Shown: positions 46,734 through 58,321 of the stretch, in pieces
Numbering within the stretch: the first letter of the stretch is position 1
Layout: each line of letters begins with the position of its first letter
Assembly: GCA_016169945.1 (NCBI GenBank)
Contig: JADLSH010000327.1
Coordinates: 62,001 to 126,000, forward strand
Source: Trachythela sp. YZ-2020
Taxonomy: Eukaryota > Cnidaria > Anthozoa > Malacalcyonacea > Clavulariidae
Reading direction: 5' to 3'
Length of the DNA stretch: 64,000 nucleotides
The notes under the pieces: model-generated
The model's input: only the letters and a program-made list of their open reading frames with translations
Database searches by the model: none
What the model was told of the DNA's origin: nothing
Translations under genes and position numbers: made by a program

Positions 46734-49600
46734 GAATTGAATTGAATTGAATTTTATTACAAAATCTGAATGGCAGCTAAGAGCTGAATTGTACAGAGTT
46801 GATATTTAAATTACATGATAAAAACTAATACATATAGTAATATATACGGTATATTAAAACTAAAATTTATATTACAATTAAAATGAATCATTATATGATA
46901 CGATACTAGAAGGAATAAAACTTTTACTAAATCTTGTAGTCTTACAATTAATTAAGTTAATATGCTGATCGTTACGTAGATTGTAAGTACGTAAGTCCTC
47001 GCGTTTATTAGGGATGAGTTCATTCAACTTATTTTCCGGGTTGAGAAGTTTCTTAAAATAGGATTTACATAAATTATTTCGTCTTTGAGAGAGCAAGGAT
47101 ATTTCATAAACTTCCAAGGCTTTGCGGTATGACAGGTCAGGACATATTATTCGTAGGGCTCGCTTCTGAATTCTTTCGATTTCTTCCTTTAAGTAGTCAG
47201 GGAGTTTAAGTTCCAAACCTGGCATGCATATTCAAGCACAGGTCGTATACATGTGGTATAAACTTGAATTAGAGAACTCCCTCCAAGACCGCTGCGTTTA
47301 AGCACTCGGAGAAAAAAAAGTCTCTTTGATGCCTTGTATACTATGTGTTCAACATGTAAGTTCCAACTAAGATCAGAAGAAAAGTACAGACCAAGAACCT
47401 TTGCTGATAAAACTGGGGACATACAGTGATCTTTAATAAACAATGGTCGAAGATTAGGGACGTCCTTAGCGAACGAGATAATTAGCTCTTTGCATTTAGA
47501 ACGATTAAGCATCATATCATTTTCCGTGCACCATTGATCGATATTATTAATAACGGATTGCAGGTTACTTTGACAACCTTTACCGATTGTTTCTGAGAGA
47601 CTAGTGTCGTCAACATATTTCCATCTATCTTTGCGGTTAATAGCCAAATCGTTGACCATGATGAGAAAAAGTAATGGGCCAAGGATTGTACCTTGCGGGA
47701 CGCCTCCATTTACCAAGGACCAATCAGAGAACGAAGAACCCAATTTCACCCTCTGTCTTCTTTGCATCAGGAAATCAATAACCCAGTTTATTAAGGATTT
47801 ATCAATATTTAGTAATTGCATCTTTTTATCAGGATTTTGTGGTTGATTCTGTCGAATGCTTTACTAAAGTCAAGCAGAAAAACACGAACAGTCTCGCCAT
47901 TGCCGTCTGTGTTAGAATACCAACAGTGGAACATGCTAATTAATGCGTCTATCGTAGAAGAGCCTTTTAACGATCCAAATTGCTTTGGGTCCAACTGAGA
48001 CTTAATGGTATCCATAATCCATTGAAATGGAAATGATTCAAGAACTTTTGAGAGCGTGGCGGTCAGAGATATAGGTCGCAGGTCTGAAGATATATCCGTG
48101 ACCGGGGATGTCTTAGGGACAGGAACGACATTTGCATCTTTCCACTGCGTTGGAACTTGTGCTTGTTTAATGGAGGCATTAAAAATCATTGTCACAGGTT
48201 CTGAAATCTCCATTGAAAAGTTATTGAGAATCCAATTTGGCAGAGAGTCTGGACCAGGAGCTTTATTCGATTTAACTGCTTTTAAACGCGATTCGACATC
48301 AACAACGGAGATAGGGTACAAAACGGTAGGTTCTTCCACAGATAATTTATCAGTAATTGAAAGCGGCGGTAACGATTTAGTGGCGGCTAAAACCCGTTAT
48401 TAACAGCGAGTGCTAAGTCTCGTCCCTGCAAGATAGTTCCATTCACCTCTGCAGAATGAAAGGCAGGCTTTAAAGAAAAGCCAGCTAGGTTTTTAATAGC
48501 ACTCCACCATTTCCTTGGCTTTGAATTTTTTAAATGATTCACTTGAGACTCGAAGTATTTAGACTTTGCCTGTTTCACGACGTGAATTACTTTATTTCGC
48601 AATTTGTTGTATTCAATTGTATTTCCCAAGGCAAAGGCCTTTTGTCTTTGGGAGATGAGGAGTTTGAGTTCAGGAGGCATCCGCGCTTTGTCTCTACAGT
48701 GAAGTTTAACAGCTTTTGGGAAAAATTGTGTCCAAACCCATGAGAATAATGTCATAAAACAGGTCACACATTTTTGACAATCGGGTAGCTGCGAAAGTAC
48801 ATTCCAGTTAAGATCCAAAAGAAATCGACCAAATGCCTGCATATTTGATTGCTTCCGCTTTCTGACCCAGACTTTGGTAATGGTATTTGGGCGCTGATCG
48901 TTACTAACCGGGTGTAACAGGACTGACATGTGATCCGATTGTCCAATAGCAGGAGTATTTCCGGGTCATTGTAACAACGTTTCATATTAGTAAATATTAA
49001 ATCTAAAGTTGCATTCCACGGGTAGGTTTCTTTACAATTTGTTTAAGTGACGTGTTTCTACAAAGGCGTTTGGAGTCGAACTGGTTAAAGTCACCCATAA
49101 CAATTACACCTGCTGTTGGGTAAGATGCTAAAATTTTGTCCAATGAGGTTATGAGGTGGTCATACAGTTCGTTATTATCGGCCTGTGGTGGATGGTATAC
49201 AAGTCCAACAACTATGCAGGAATATTCCCGTGGAAGTCGATAGGGTCGAAGTTTTAGCCACAGACTCTCGTGATCCGGACAACATAGGTCTGGAAGAGGC
49301 ATGAAAGGGATATTTGATTTTACGAATGCACAAACTCCACCCCCACGTTGACCAGAGCGATCTTTTCTAACCAGGTTAAAATCATGGATATTTATACTGC
49401 TATCCGGGATGCTAGGATTCAGCCATGTCTCTGTAATTCCCGCAAAATCTATGCCATTTCTTTGGACGACTACATCAAGATCGTCTACTTTATTGGATAT
49501 GGATCGTACATTGGAAAGAAAAAATTTGGGAAGGGTAGACACCAGGCCTGTCGCCTGGTAACCGCCAAATCGCATAATCTATATGCAAAATATATATAAC
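46734..49600 (-). pseudogene. Nearly full-length CR1/L2-like LINE ORF2, broken
   Basis: The minus strand gives the endonuclease at 49575-49003 (ITETWL, VMGDFN) with its SDH motif at about 48930 in another frame. A linker (48929-48387) and RT fingers/palm (48339-47809: NKAPGPDSLPNWIL, LDFSKAFDRINH) follow. Then come RT motifs GGVPQGTILGPLLF and catalytic YVDD (47821-47189) and the C-terminus (47225-46878: RIQKRALRIIC). Frame changes occur at about 49000-48930, 48360, 47815 and 47200. It ends in a (TTCAA)n tail at 46734-46755, typical of CR1/L2 elements. No ORF1 was recognised upstream. Inactive. Confidence 0.9.
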
Positions 49601-50170
49601 TATAAAATATATGATAACATTTAATGTTGCAGCGTTGCCGTGTGACATATGCAGAATCAGAAACAGTTTGTGCATTAAATTGATTACCTTGTGATGTTAA
49701 AATCAGATTGCTTTGCAAATCAGATGAAGTCGGCAAATTTGGTCGTGAGTTTTTTAAACGCGCCGTATCTATACCGCCGCAGCTCTATACTGCTTGTTGC
49801 AATTGCTCTAAATTAGCGCGAACATTTTCGGTCTGACGCTGGGAAAAGCGTAAAGTACTACCACCTAGAAACATCGTAAACGCATTTCGGGTTTGGTCGA
49901 CATTTCAATCGTTAAAGGTGGCATGGCGATGAAAGATTTGTGGCCATATGTTAAAATCTTCTGTGCGGGAACCACAAACATGGGTGGCTGAAGCTTATTC
50001 CTTCTAGGGGGACCTCCCACAAGTTGGTCATGTTCTTGTAGCCATTGCGTCATTACATCTAACAACTCAATCAAGTGTACTGGTGAGATGTGAGTGCGAC
50101 AAAGCGCATACTATACAGACGTTATATATACAATAGTGCTCTTTAAAGTTGTTGACTTCCTTTTACTGTT
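49600..50170. other. No gene recognised
   Basis: Lies between the LINE 5' end and the end of the MARCH-type gene. The 69-codon minus frame at 49865-50074 is unassigned and could be part of the LINE 5' region. Confidence 0.3.
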
Positions 50171-50175
50171 TACTA

Positions 50176-51475
50176 TTATTTCCTGGTTGGACGCTTTCCA
50201 GCACCGAACAATTCGCAAGAACTTAAAATAACTAACCCCCAACTAAACATAATAATAATAATAATAATAATAAAATTCTTTATACAGGTGGCCTAAGTCA
50301 CATAGTGTGGTTTTCAAAAGGGACCTGTGTAACAAAGAATATAAAACAAAAATTAAAAATACTAACAGAGTTACAATGATCCTATGTAACATTTAACTAC
50401 TATAAGTCATAATCTGTGTAACATTTTAAGTACGTGCAAAATCAAGTTAAAAAGTTTAATATAAGCTAAGAAGTAAAATTGTATCCTTATGCATAAATCT
50501 TAGCCCTGAACTCATTAAAAATTGCCGTCTTAAAAGAGCTTCTTGTACGGATTGTTCTTAGATCTAAGGGTAAAATATTCCAGTCATTAAACAAACCAAA
50601 AAGTGGAAACTCCAATCATCCCCCATAGCGGGACAAACGAATCGTTGTTGACAGTTGCTTCTGTTATTCTCCAGGTCAATAAAATCGCAATTGGTAAAAA
50701 AATTCCCCCACAAAAAATCGAAAGGAATTCCCTCGTTGCTATTTTGACCAATTTCGACTGTTAAGAAGAAAATAAGTCGCTGAAACAATGGCCTCTACTA
50801 TAAATATATTAGATGCAAAACCCCTCTCCAGCAAAATACTACACATATTTAATTAAACATATTTTTTTCAAGAGTGTACTCCTACATTACCTACCTACTG
50901 CGTATGAGGTCTGAATCGAATCGGTATCCAGCACCCTCTTATTTTAAAACCTACAAACTTACTTTTCAAGTTGGGTATTTTAAAACTCCGTATTTACCTG
51001 CAAAGTCATTAAAACCAATGGGTGGAGGCCCGGGGTTACAATTGACTATAGTACATCGTTGTTTTCACGTATTGTCAGGCTCGCTTTGTTAAACTACATT
51101 TACCGAAAACGCACGAGTAATATGAACACGACATATTTCGCTGAAACCATCTACTTTTCAGTATATATATAGCCTTATAATATAGCCTTTATTGCATCAG
51201 TTTAACCCCAACTTCTTTTACAATGTTTTATCGGAGTAAATCCCCTAAGGAAATGATTTTCATACCTCTCTAAAAGATTTTATTTTGACATTCATGTCAA
51301 ATTTATGGAGGCAAATCTCGCAATGTGTTTTACCAGACCTTCTCACCCACTCTTCCAAGCACTCGTGGTGCATATAGCCTGATGTGCCTGTGCACATACA
51401 AGGTGCAATTATATTCTCGTTGGCATCTAAACATATACGGCAACAAGGTGGTTCCAGAAAGTAAGGTAATAGCAT
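50176..51475 (-). pseudogene. MARCH-type RING-CH membrane E3 ligase, copy 1, last exon interrupted by a LINE
   Basis: Exon 1 (51475-51266, 70 codons) holds a complete RING-CH finger: CCRIC, CMC, HHEC and CEIC with the W of LEEWV. Its donor is GAGAG|GTATGA. Exon 2 starts at 50757 after TTCTTCTTAACAG and continues in phase 0. It encodes two hydrophobic helices, FLSIFCGGIFLPIAILLTW and, after a short loop, GMIGVSTFWFV. That second helix is cut by the inserted LINE piece (50250-50587), which gives an immediate stop. The original end (CWGLVILSSCELFGAGKRPT...) remains beyond it and stops at 50176-50178. MARCH enzymes ubiquitinate membrane proteins. The truncated form keeps the RING-CH and first helix, so residual function is possible. 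Confidence 0.8.
50250..50587 (-). mobile_element. 5'-truncated LINE insertion with 6-bp target duplication
   Basis: Flanked by TAAACA at 50244-50249 and 50588-50593. On the minus strand it encodes the very C-terminus of a CR1-like ORF2 (WNILPLDLRTIRTRSSFKTA) and ends in (ATT)n. Copy 2 of the duplication has the empty site (GGTTTGTTTGTTGGGGG), so insertion followed duplication. Confidence 0.9.
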
Positions 51476-51477
51476 AT

Positions 51478-51640
51478 CAAGGGGTATCGAGGGAGCATGG
51501 GTGGCAAATGCATGTGGTTATCGCGTTGCCTTTCACCAGTATAGTTAAGCCCAGTTGGACTGGTTTAGTACTCGGATGGGTGACCATCTGGGAGTGGCCT
51601 TGTTTTCGAGCTTGGGCCATGTGAGTTGGGGAAAGTTGGC
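51478..51640 (+). mobile_element. SINE with tRNA-like and 5S-rRNA-like parts, copy 1
   Basis: 51590-51570 resembles the 5S internal promoter: GTTTAGTACTCGGATGGGTG followed by ACCATCTGGGAG, preceded by GTTAAGCCCAGTTGGACTGG, the usual 5S order. Upstream, TGTGGTTATCGCGTTGCC resembles a tRNA A box. The element ends three bases from the MARCH start codon and is duplicated with it. It lacks a full 5S, so it is not a 5S gene. Confidence 0.75.
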
Positions 51641-52690
51641 CATGTGTTGCTTGAAAATTATAAAACTATTAACTATGGCCTTATCTATAAGATGGAAAAA
51701 CAATGCTTTCCACCACCTATAGCACTTCCTAGCTACATTGTTGGCTGTAAGAATTTGATTGGACTTATTGTATCTAGGAATGGCCTCAGGTTGCATTTCC
51801 TCTTTCTCCTTATATACACCTGCCGTCTTTGTTCTCCTTTTAACCTTTTTGTTACCATTAGCACTTACTGTTTGAACTACCGCTCGTTCCCCGGAGCTTA
51901 GTAAACCTATTAGACCATAAAAGGGGTAAAATTCACACTTATTTACCATTATCATGATAATTAACATACCTGAGTTTATATACATGTGAATCTATAAGAA
52001 ATTAGGTGTACGAATGGTGTTCTTTTTGTTTTTGTATATGGAGGTGCTATGCGGTGATAAAATACTTGCTATCGAAAATTTATAGCACTTATAAGTTAAA
52101 GACACATTTTCCATTCCCTATTAGCATTAGGGCTTAATAAATGTTTCATATTATTCATATCATGATCGTGATATAGTCGTAACCAAATTATGTTAGACGG
52201 TGGGATTTTTTCTCTTCACTTATTGCAGAGTTACATAATTATTGGCGTTCGGCTATCACACCGTTCATTTTGTGGTATTCACGACATTTGCAATAAAATA
52301 GAAACCAGGCTTAATTGTCGTTTACTTACATCCGCGCGCAGAAGAATATTTATGAAATGTGAGTAGTAGATCGGGTTGTGAGATATTTCCTGGTGTTTTA
52401 GACACATCGAAAACGGTTGACATTTTAATTCTATGTTTCAATGATTGCAAGATGGTCGAAACACAGAATTTAAATGTTATACCCATTCCCTGATTCTGCA
52501 TTGCTTTGTATTTTCAAAGTTACTCTGTTGGCAACCATGATTTTTTTGAATCTAGTTTACCATTATATAAGAAAGCATAATACTATAATAATTGTTAAAT
52601 AATTTATTAAGACTAAAAAATAATGTTAAGACTATTAAATAATATACAGACTATATTGTAGGATTACAGTTAGCTTAATTCATAACAAAA
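51641..52690. other. Duplicated flank, then nothing recognised
   Basis: To 52040 this is the duplicated MARCH flank. The copy-1-only stretch 51766-51937 contains an AATAG acceptor-like site and AACAG|GTAAGT-like context on the minus strand, a weak hint of a lost exon in copy 2. The remainder has no feature. Confidence 0.35.
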
Positions 52691-52695
52691 CAGTT

Positions 52696-53022
52696 CTACA
52701 GTTCGTTTTCAACTATTGACATGCTATTCTTTAGTTCAGTCATTAATGCTGAGTTGTTTGTACCTTTGTATGCATTATCGCTTGATTGCAACACAATTTC
52801 CTGAAGAAAGAATAAGGCCGCAACCATGCCACCTGGGTAGGAAACGTTGAAAACGTAGTATGCGGATATAACATCTATCAGAGATCTATTGATCACATCA
52901 GTAGCTGGACATTCAACAAACACTTGATTCTCCCCAATAATCACTCGCTGGTCTACATCCTCGGGGCACCCAATGCACAGTACACAAAACTGGACCATTT
53001 TGTCCCGAACCATACTCTCCAT
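52696..53022 (-). CDS. Small conserved protein, paralogue 1 (YYVF motif)
   Basis: 108 residues, clearly paralogous to 55284-55003. Both share M-V-x-F...G-P-(E/D)-D, then (A/V)-L/I-(V/I)-D-(L/V)-I-(T/S)-AYYVF-(D/N)-VS-P and FLQ-(D/E) at matching positions. I recall this (YYVF.V.YP...FLQ) block from the C-termini of many uncharacterised animal proteins, but give no function. The common start may be the second Met (M9, KMVQFC), which aligns with the Met of paralogue 2. It may be one exon of a larger gene. No signal peptide; a hydrophobic patch lies around AYYVFNVSYP. Confidence 0.55.
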   Translation of the reverse strand: MESMVRDKMVQFCVLCIGCPEDVDQRVIIGENQVFVECPATDVINRSLIDVISAYYVFNVSYPGGMVAALFFLQEIVLQSSDNAYKGTNNSALMTELKNSMSIVENEL

Positions 53023-53024
53023 TG

Positions 53025-53940
53025 TTGACGAGGGCTATGGAAAAAGTATTGTGAGTGTCAATGTAGATATTGCTGTAAAACACAACTAGAATGCGATTAC
53101 ACATCCAACATAGAATACAGTATGAGGTCTGGGGTCAGAGCACTTGCACAACATTAAATGTCCCGCAGTAAATGGCACTTGCAAAACATCAAATGTCCCT
53201 TAGAAGAAAGCAAGCTAGATTATATACTTTGTCTCAGTGGTGAAGCTAGACGTTAGAAACTAGCCATGCTATGCAAATATATATATTTTTATTTGAGTTA
53301 TTATAAGGAGAGTGGAAGACTCTGCAGTTGACTGTTGTGTAAAACTACCTGAAGACTGGGAGACTGCCTGGACATTTTGTAATGCTATAAGCTAGCTCTC
53401 TTGGATTAAGCAAAAATATGGCCGCAATAGAATCTTAGAGGCAGAAAGAGCATTAGCAAATAACCATGGAAACTGCTCTTGCTATTCAAATAAGCATGCA
53501 TTAAAATATACTAAAGACAATACATTTCTGAAGGTTTCAATAATTAAAGAATCAGCAATTTGCATAGCACAACAAGTTGCTACAGTACTGCCTAGAAGTA
53601 ACTTAACACTGCAGTTCGGTTGCGGTTCGTGCGGTTAGCGGGTGCAGTGCGTGCAGTTAGCGGGTGCGGTAATCACACCCCAAACAGAAAAACCACTACG
53701 TCGTATTCCGACGGTTTCCGATACAACTGTTATTATGCGGCAAACAGACATGTTCCTATATGGATTAATTTGTTCACTAAATTACTACTTTCTCTAATAA
53801 ACTGTATAACATACACAACTGAGATGAATTTATATTATGAATATAAAGAGAATGAGGTGTTAAGGCGAAGTATAAACTCAGATCAACAAACGTGTCACCA
53901 ATATAAAGCCTACGGGTTTGCCGCATGATATTTGGGTGTT
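53025..53940. other. No gene supported
   Basis: Upstream region of paralogue 1. The 102-codon + frame at 53620-53928 starts in a short repeated CGGTTAGCGGGTGC motif and has no domain. Confidence 0.35.
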
Positions 53941-53944
53941 AGTA

Positions 53945-54385
53945 CACTCTAAAAAATAGGTGTGGTTAAGTAACACAACTTTTTTGTCTACAAAACAACA
54001 CATCTTAAGGTGTGTTTAGGTGACATACTAATATGTGTTATAGTAGCACAACAAAAGATGTGTTTTTGGCTTGTCCAAAAAACAACACGCCTTTAGCTGT
54101 GTTACTCCAAATGGTGCGTTAGGAAACACGCATAGGTGTGTTACTAACACCTCCATGTGTGCTACGATAGCGCACCTTAAATATGTGTTGGCTTAGCACA
54201 TATAAAGACGTGTTTCCTTAACACACCTTCAGTTGTGCTGAAACAACACGACTTTAGATGTGCTGAAAGAACACGACTTTAGATGCGCTGAAAGAACACG
54301 ACTTTAGATGTGCTGAAACAACACGACTTTAAATGTGCTAAACAACACGACTTTGGGTGTGCTGAAACATTTAGTGGTGCTGGAA
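53945..54385. repeat. ACACC/GGTGT-rich array ending in 24-bp tandem repeats
   Basis: The left part is made of short blocks such as AACACATCTTAAGGTGTGTT in both orientations. The right part (54235-54375) is about six units of AACACGACTTTAGATGTGCT + GAAA. Non-coding and hairpin-rich. Confidence 0.75.
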
Positions 54386-54680
54386 AACAACGCATTCATG
54401 AGTACTTATACACGAGACACCTTTGTATAGTATTAAAAATGTTTAATTTAAATGTGTAAAATAGTAGAATTTGTCTATTAAAGTCTGCTGTTCAATACTG
54501 CGAAATATACTGAAGTTACATTATTGGCATGCAAAAACAAAACTTAATCTATATTTCAAATTGCATAACTATGTTAGTAAATAAGTTGGTACAGCATACA
54601 GTCAATCAATACAGCGACAAGTATCAATAATCTATTCGAATATATTTGTGGGGTTAACATCATAAACGCACACAGCACGT

Positions 54681-54683
<3 letters not shown>

Positions 54684-54716
<33 letters not shown>
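54684..54716. repeat. (TA)n microsatellite
   Basis: About 16 uninterrupted TA units. The 86-codon minus frame across it is an artefact. Confidence 0.9.
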
Positions 54717-54720
<4 letters not shown>

Positions 54721-55002
54721 TGCAATTCTGATGCAATTAAACAGTTTCAAAAAACCGCACTTGAAAACCACGAACGAAACGCCATTTTCCCACAACAGCT
54801 CCAATAAAGTAAATATATCCCAATAAAAAAACAATTAATACTTCTACAAATAGGCAATTGCTTGCAATGGTATTGCAGCAGCCTGGCAGATATAGGACTT
54901 AAAACAGAAACTGACAAATGAGAACATCTTGAAAACCCATTGTAACATTGTTATCTTTGAGGTTTCACATTAACATTTTTCAGTTTTTGTTCTATTTCAT
55001 AT

Positions 55003-55284
55003 TTAATGTACATTACTTCTCAGTTCTGACATGAATGTCGAGTACTTGATGGATCTTTTTTGCGCGGTGTCCGTTGCTTCTAAGGCTACGTCTTGGAGAA
55101 AATACAACATTCCAGACATGGATTCTGGGTTGCTGACATCAAACACGTAGTAAGCTGTTATTAGGTCCACTAGAGCTTCCATAAGGTTAGTCGTCGTTTC
55201 AAAGAAACATTTGTCTTCTCCGGACACGAATGCTTGCAGAGCATCATCCGGGGTACCAAGGAGAACCAGCTTAAATTCGACCAT
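55003..55284 (-). CDS. Small conserved protein, paralogue 2 (YYVF motif)
   Basis: 93 residues, paralogue of 53022-52696; see that entry for shared positions. It begins MVEFKLVLLGTPDD and contains AYYVFDVSNPE around residue 44. The start ATG is in the same place as the inner Met of paralogue 1, which supports it. Both frames are intact and lie on the same strand 2.3 kb apart, so this is a small tandem family. Function unknown. Confidence 0.55.
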   Translation of the reverse strand: MVEFKLVLLGTPDDALQAFVSGEDKCFFETTTNLMEALVDLITAYYVFDVSNPESMSGMLYFLQDVALEATDTAQKRSIKYSTFMSELRSNVH

Positions 55285-55430
55285 TTTATAGATGGATAGA
55301 AAAGATTGAAAATTTTATTTTGACACGCTAACTACGTCAATTAAGAATATTGATTTCCACGAAGGGCGTGTGTTCTAAAGTTATTATAGAAATAATGTAA
55401 CTGTTCCAATTGACAAAATTGACAATATAG
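55285..55430. other. Junction between paralogue 2 and the LINE
   Basis: The 3' end of the LINE is not sharply defined; TATATA-rich sequence at 55460-55490 may be its tail. Confidence 0.3.
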
Positions 55431-55489
55431 ACAACTAACAAAACATATAGTTAACTATTTACAATAAAGGATTTATATATATAAATATA

Positions 55490-58290
55490 TTATTTAGCAA
55501 CATGAGCAGCAATTTTTCTTTCAAATAGAGACTGGGACCCAATCCCTCTGATTTCTTTATGGACTGAGTTCCATATTTTTGCCCCATCAAACATGAAACT
55601 CTTTTTCATGCTATTTGTGCGAGGCTGTGGCAAAACGAGTGATGTTTCATTGTCACGTAGACAGTAATGTGTATTCTCATTCTTGTAGCTGAAAAGGTCT
55701 GTTAGGCTTTTTGGCCCAGAATTAAAATTTTGAATATTAATTTTGCCTTGGCTTTAGTTCTCTGTACTTTTAGTGTCTCCCAACCTAACGAATTTAATGC
55801 AATTTGAGCATTAACTTCATTTCCCATGTCCATAATAATTCGAGCGCATCTATTTTGGAGCTTTTGTAATCGTTGTGATTGAGTTTCACCAAAAATGTCC
55901 CACACTTCACAACAATAAGTAAAGTATGGTTGTACAATTGCATTAAATATAGAAACAAGTGTATCACGGTCAGCAAATTCTTTTAGTTTTCTAATAACAG
56001 AAATACCTGATGTGATTTTCTTACAGATACTCTCAGTGTTGCTTTTCCAAGATAGATGCTGATCAACTATTACTCCTAGTGTCTTATATTCCTGCACTTG
56101 TTTAATTGGTTTGTTTTCAATCATTATGTTTAAATGTGAATCTGAAACATTATGCACTAGAGATCTTGTTCCAATAAGCATAAATTCAGTTTTAGCAATG
56201 TTTAGGCTCAGTTTGTTTGCGTTTAGCCACATTCTGAGGTTTTCCAAATCAGAGTTCATTGCATTTTCAACATCATTTATTGATCCACCGGAAGCAGTTA
56301 GGTTTGTGTCATCTGCAAAAAGTCTTGGCTTTGTCCTATTTAGGCATTCAGATAAATCATTTATGTATATTAGGAAAAATAAAGGACCTAAAATGGAACC
56401 TTGAGGAACATCACATTTAACTTTGTGTTCAGACGAGACGACACCATTTACTTGGCATTTTTGGGTGCGATCAGTAAGATATGATCTCAACAACGAATGT
56501 GCCTTATCCTTAATACCATAAATTCTCATCTTCTCAAGTAGAATTTGATGATCTACGGTGTCAAATGCTTTTTTCAGATCTATAAAAACTACTAAGTTAA
56601 ACATTTTTCTATCCATGTTAACGTACCAACTATTTGTTGAATCTAATAGGGACGTAGCGGTGGAGTGAAACTTACGAAAGCCAAACTGGTTATCAGAAAG
56701 AATTTCGTTTTTAGTTAAATATTCATACAGCTGGTCGTACAGTATTCTTTCCATGATTTTGCTTATGACTGGTAGTATCGATATTGGCCTGTAATTACCA
56801 GGAATATGACGATGACCACTTTTATAAAGAGGTAAAACTCTAGCTACTTTCCATTCATCTGGAAAGCTGCAAAGAGTAATACTTTGATTAAAAATATATG
56901 TAAGTGTAGTAGAAATAGCTGGTGATGCTAATTTAAGAATTTTACTGGAAATTTTGTCAACACCACATGCTTTGTTACAAGACAGCCTAAAAAGATCAGA
57001 AATGTTGTTGACCGCAATTGGTGTAAATGCAGTGAACTCGGATTCAGAATTTTTAGTATAATTCTGAAAATCACAGCTGGGTTCATCCAAATTGCTTGCC
57101 AAGTATGGTCCAACATTTGCAAAGAATTCATTTAATCTTTCTGCAATGTCTGTAGGATTTGTTAATTTAGATTCATTGATAATTAGTTCATTTAAAATTG
57201 TGGGTTTCTTTCCCTTTCCAATCAAACTATTTATAGTTTTCCAAGCCTGTTTTGGGTTGCACTTTTGGTTAGCAATCTTTTTGGCTTTTCTTATTTCGGT
57301 ATTTGTTTGATTTCTGGCTTTTTTATAATTGAGCCAATCAGATTCTTGTTTTGTAATAATTGCTTTTCTTTTCAATTTATCTCTTTCGGGTATGAGCATT
57401 TTAATTTTGCTTGTAATCCAAGGGACATTTTTTTATTTTACCTTTTTGTTTTGAAGTGGTGCATGCTTATCCAGGACCTCTAAAAAGATTTTTTTCCACA
57501 TCTCCCACATACTATTTGGATTATCAGGAAAATAATAGATATGATCCCAAGGCTTATTCTGCAAATCCTTTTTTGAAATTTTTGATCATGTTTCTAATTT
57601 CAACAATATTCATGACGTTTTACTGAAAAATTGATTTTTCTTATTGCGAAAATCATACTATGATCACTAATTCCAGTATGTATTACCCCAGAGTCAGAAA
57701 TTTTCTCTGGTCTATTTGTAATAAAATGATCAATAAGGGTGGATGTTGTTGATGTTATGCGCGTAGCTTCGTCAATCATTTGTGACAATTGATATAGTTC
57801 ATATATGGATTTTAGTATTTTAGTTAATTGGTCTGGATTTGTTTTAAGTAAATCACAGTTTAAATCACCAAGAATGTGAATTTCTTTGTTTTCATCATCT
57901 ATTTTTTTCACAAGATTTTCTAAATCAACAAAAAATTCGGATGACGAATTTGGAGGTCTATAAGCTGTTACTACGACAAATGGCTGACTTTGAGGCTTAA
58001 TGATTTCAATACAAACAGCCTCAAGATTATTAGGCACTAGATCATGCCTAATACGATAATTAATGGAGCTACGCAAATACATACAAACACCACCTCCATT
58101 TCTTGACCTATCTTTTCGAATAATATCAAATCCATCAATATACACTTGATTATCTGATATTGATCAATCAAGCCTTGTTTCATTAAATGCGATTAAATCG
58201 ATAAATTTGTTTGACAAGGAAAAGCAAATTTCATCATGGCCTCTTTCATTAGGAATATAATTAATTTCATTGAATAAATTGCTGCTCATA
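55490..58290 (-). pseudogene. LINE ORF2 (APE endonuclease + reverse transcriptase), lightly damaged
   Basis: The frame opens at about 58290 (MSSNLFNEINY). The endonuclease runs to 57600 with FNETRL, ILGDLN and GISDHS. One in-frame TGA interrupts it at 58164-58166. After a stop and frame change around 57600-57430 the RT runs uninterrupted 57399-55702. It has the SCNKACGVDKISSKIL, FIDLKKAFDTVDHQ, VPQGSILGPLFFL and FADD catalytic motifs. A last frame change at about 55710 leads into the true C-terminus (KIWNSVHKEIRGIGSQ), ending near 55491. So few breaks suggest recent activity of the family. CR1/Rex-like jockey-superfamily type; exact clade not assigned. Confidence 0.9.
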
Positions 58291-58321
58291 TTTTGGGCTA
58301 GAGAGCAACTATCAATAGTAT

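Larger units (their letters stand above)
50240..52040. repeat. MARCH-gene segmental duplication, copy 1
   Basis: Collinear in direct orientation with 62630-63877. Copy 1 contains the LINE fragment (50250-50587) and about 170 bp (51766-51937) absent from copy 2. Similarity ends at about 52040 / 63877. Confidence 0.85.

Noticed and set aside
50564..50788. 74-codon frame in another register over MARCH exon 2
   Set aside because: The phase-0 frame after exon 1 gives two membrane helices as expected for the family and ends properly; this one is a shadow.
51545..51625. 5S rRNA gene
   Set aside because: Only the 3' half of 5S is recognisable, the 5' half is unrelated, and the copy is part of a duplicated SINE.
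51545..51985. 146-codon minus-strand frame upstream of the MARCH gene
   Set aside because: Runs through the SINE and is broken in the duplicate by the 170-bp indel; at most a small part could be an exon.
53620..53928. 102-codon + frame
   Set aside because: Starts in a short direct repeat, no domain, ends near another repeat array.
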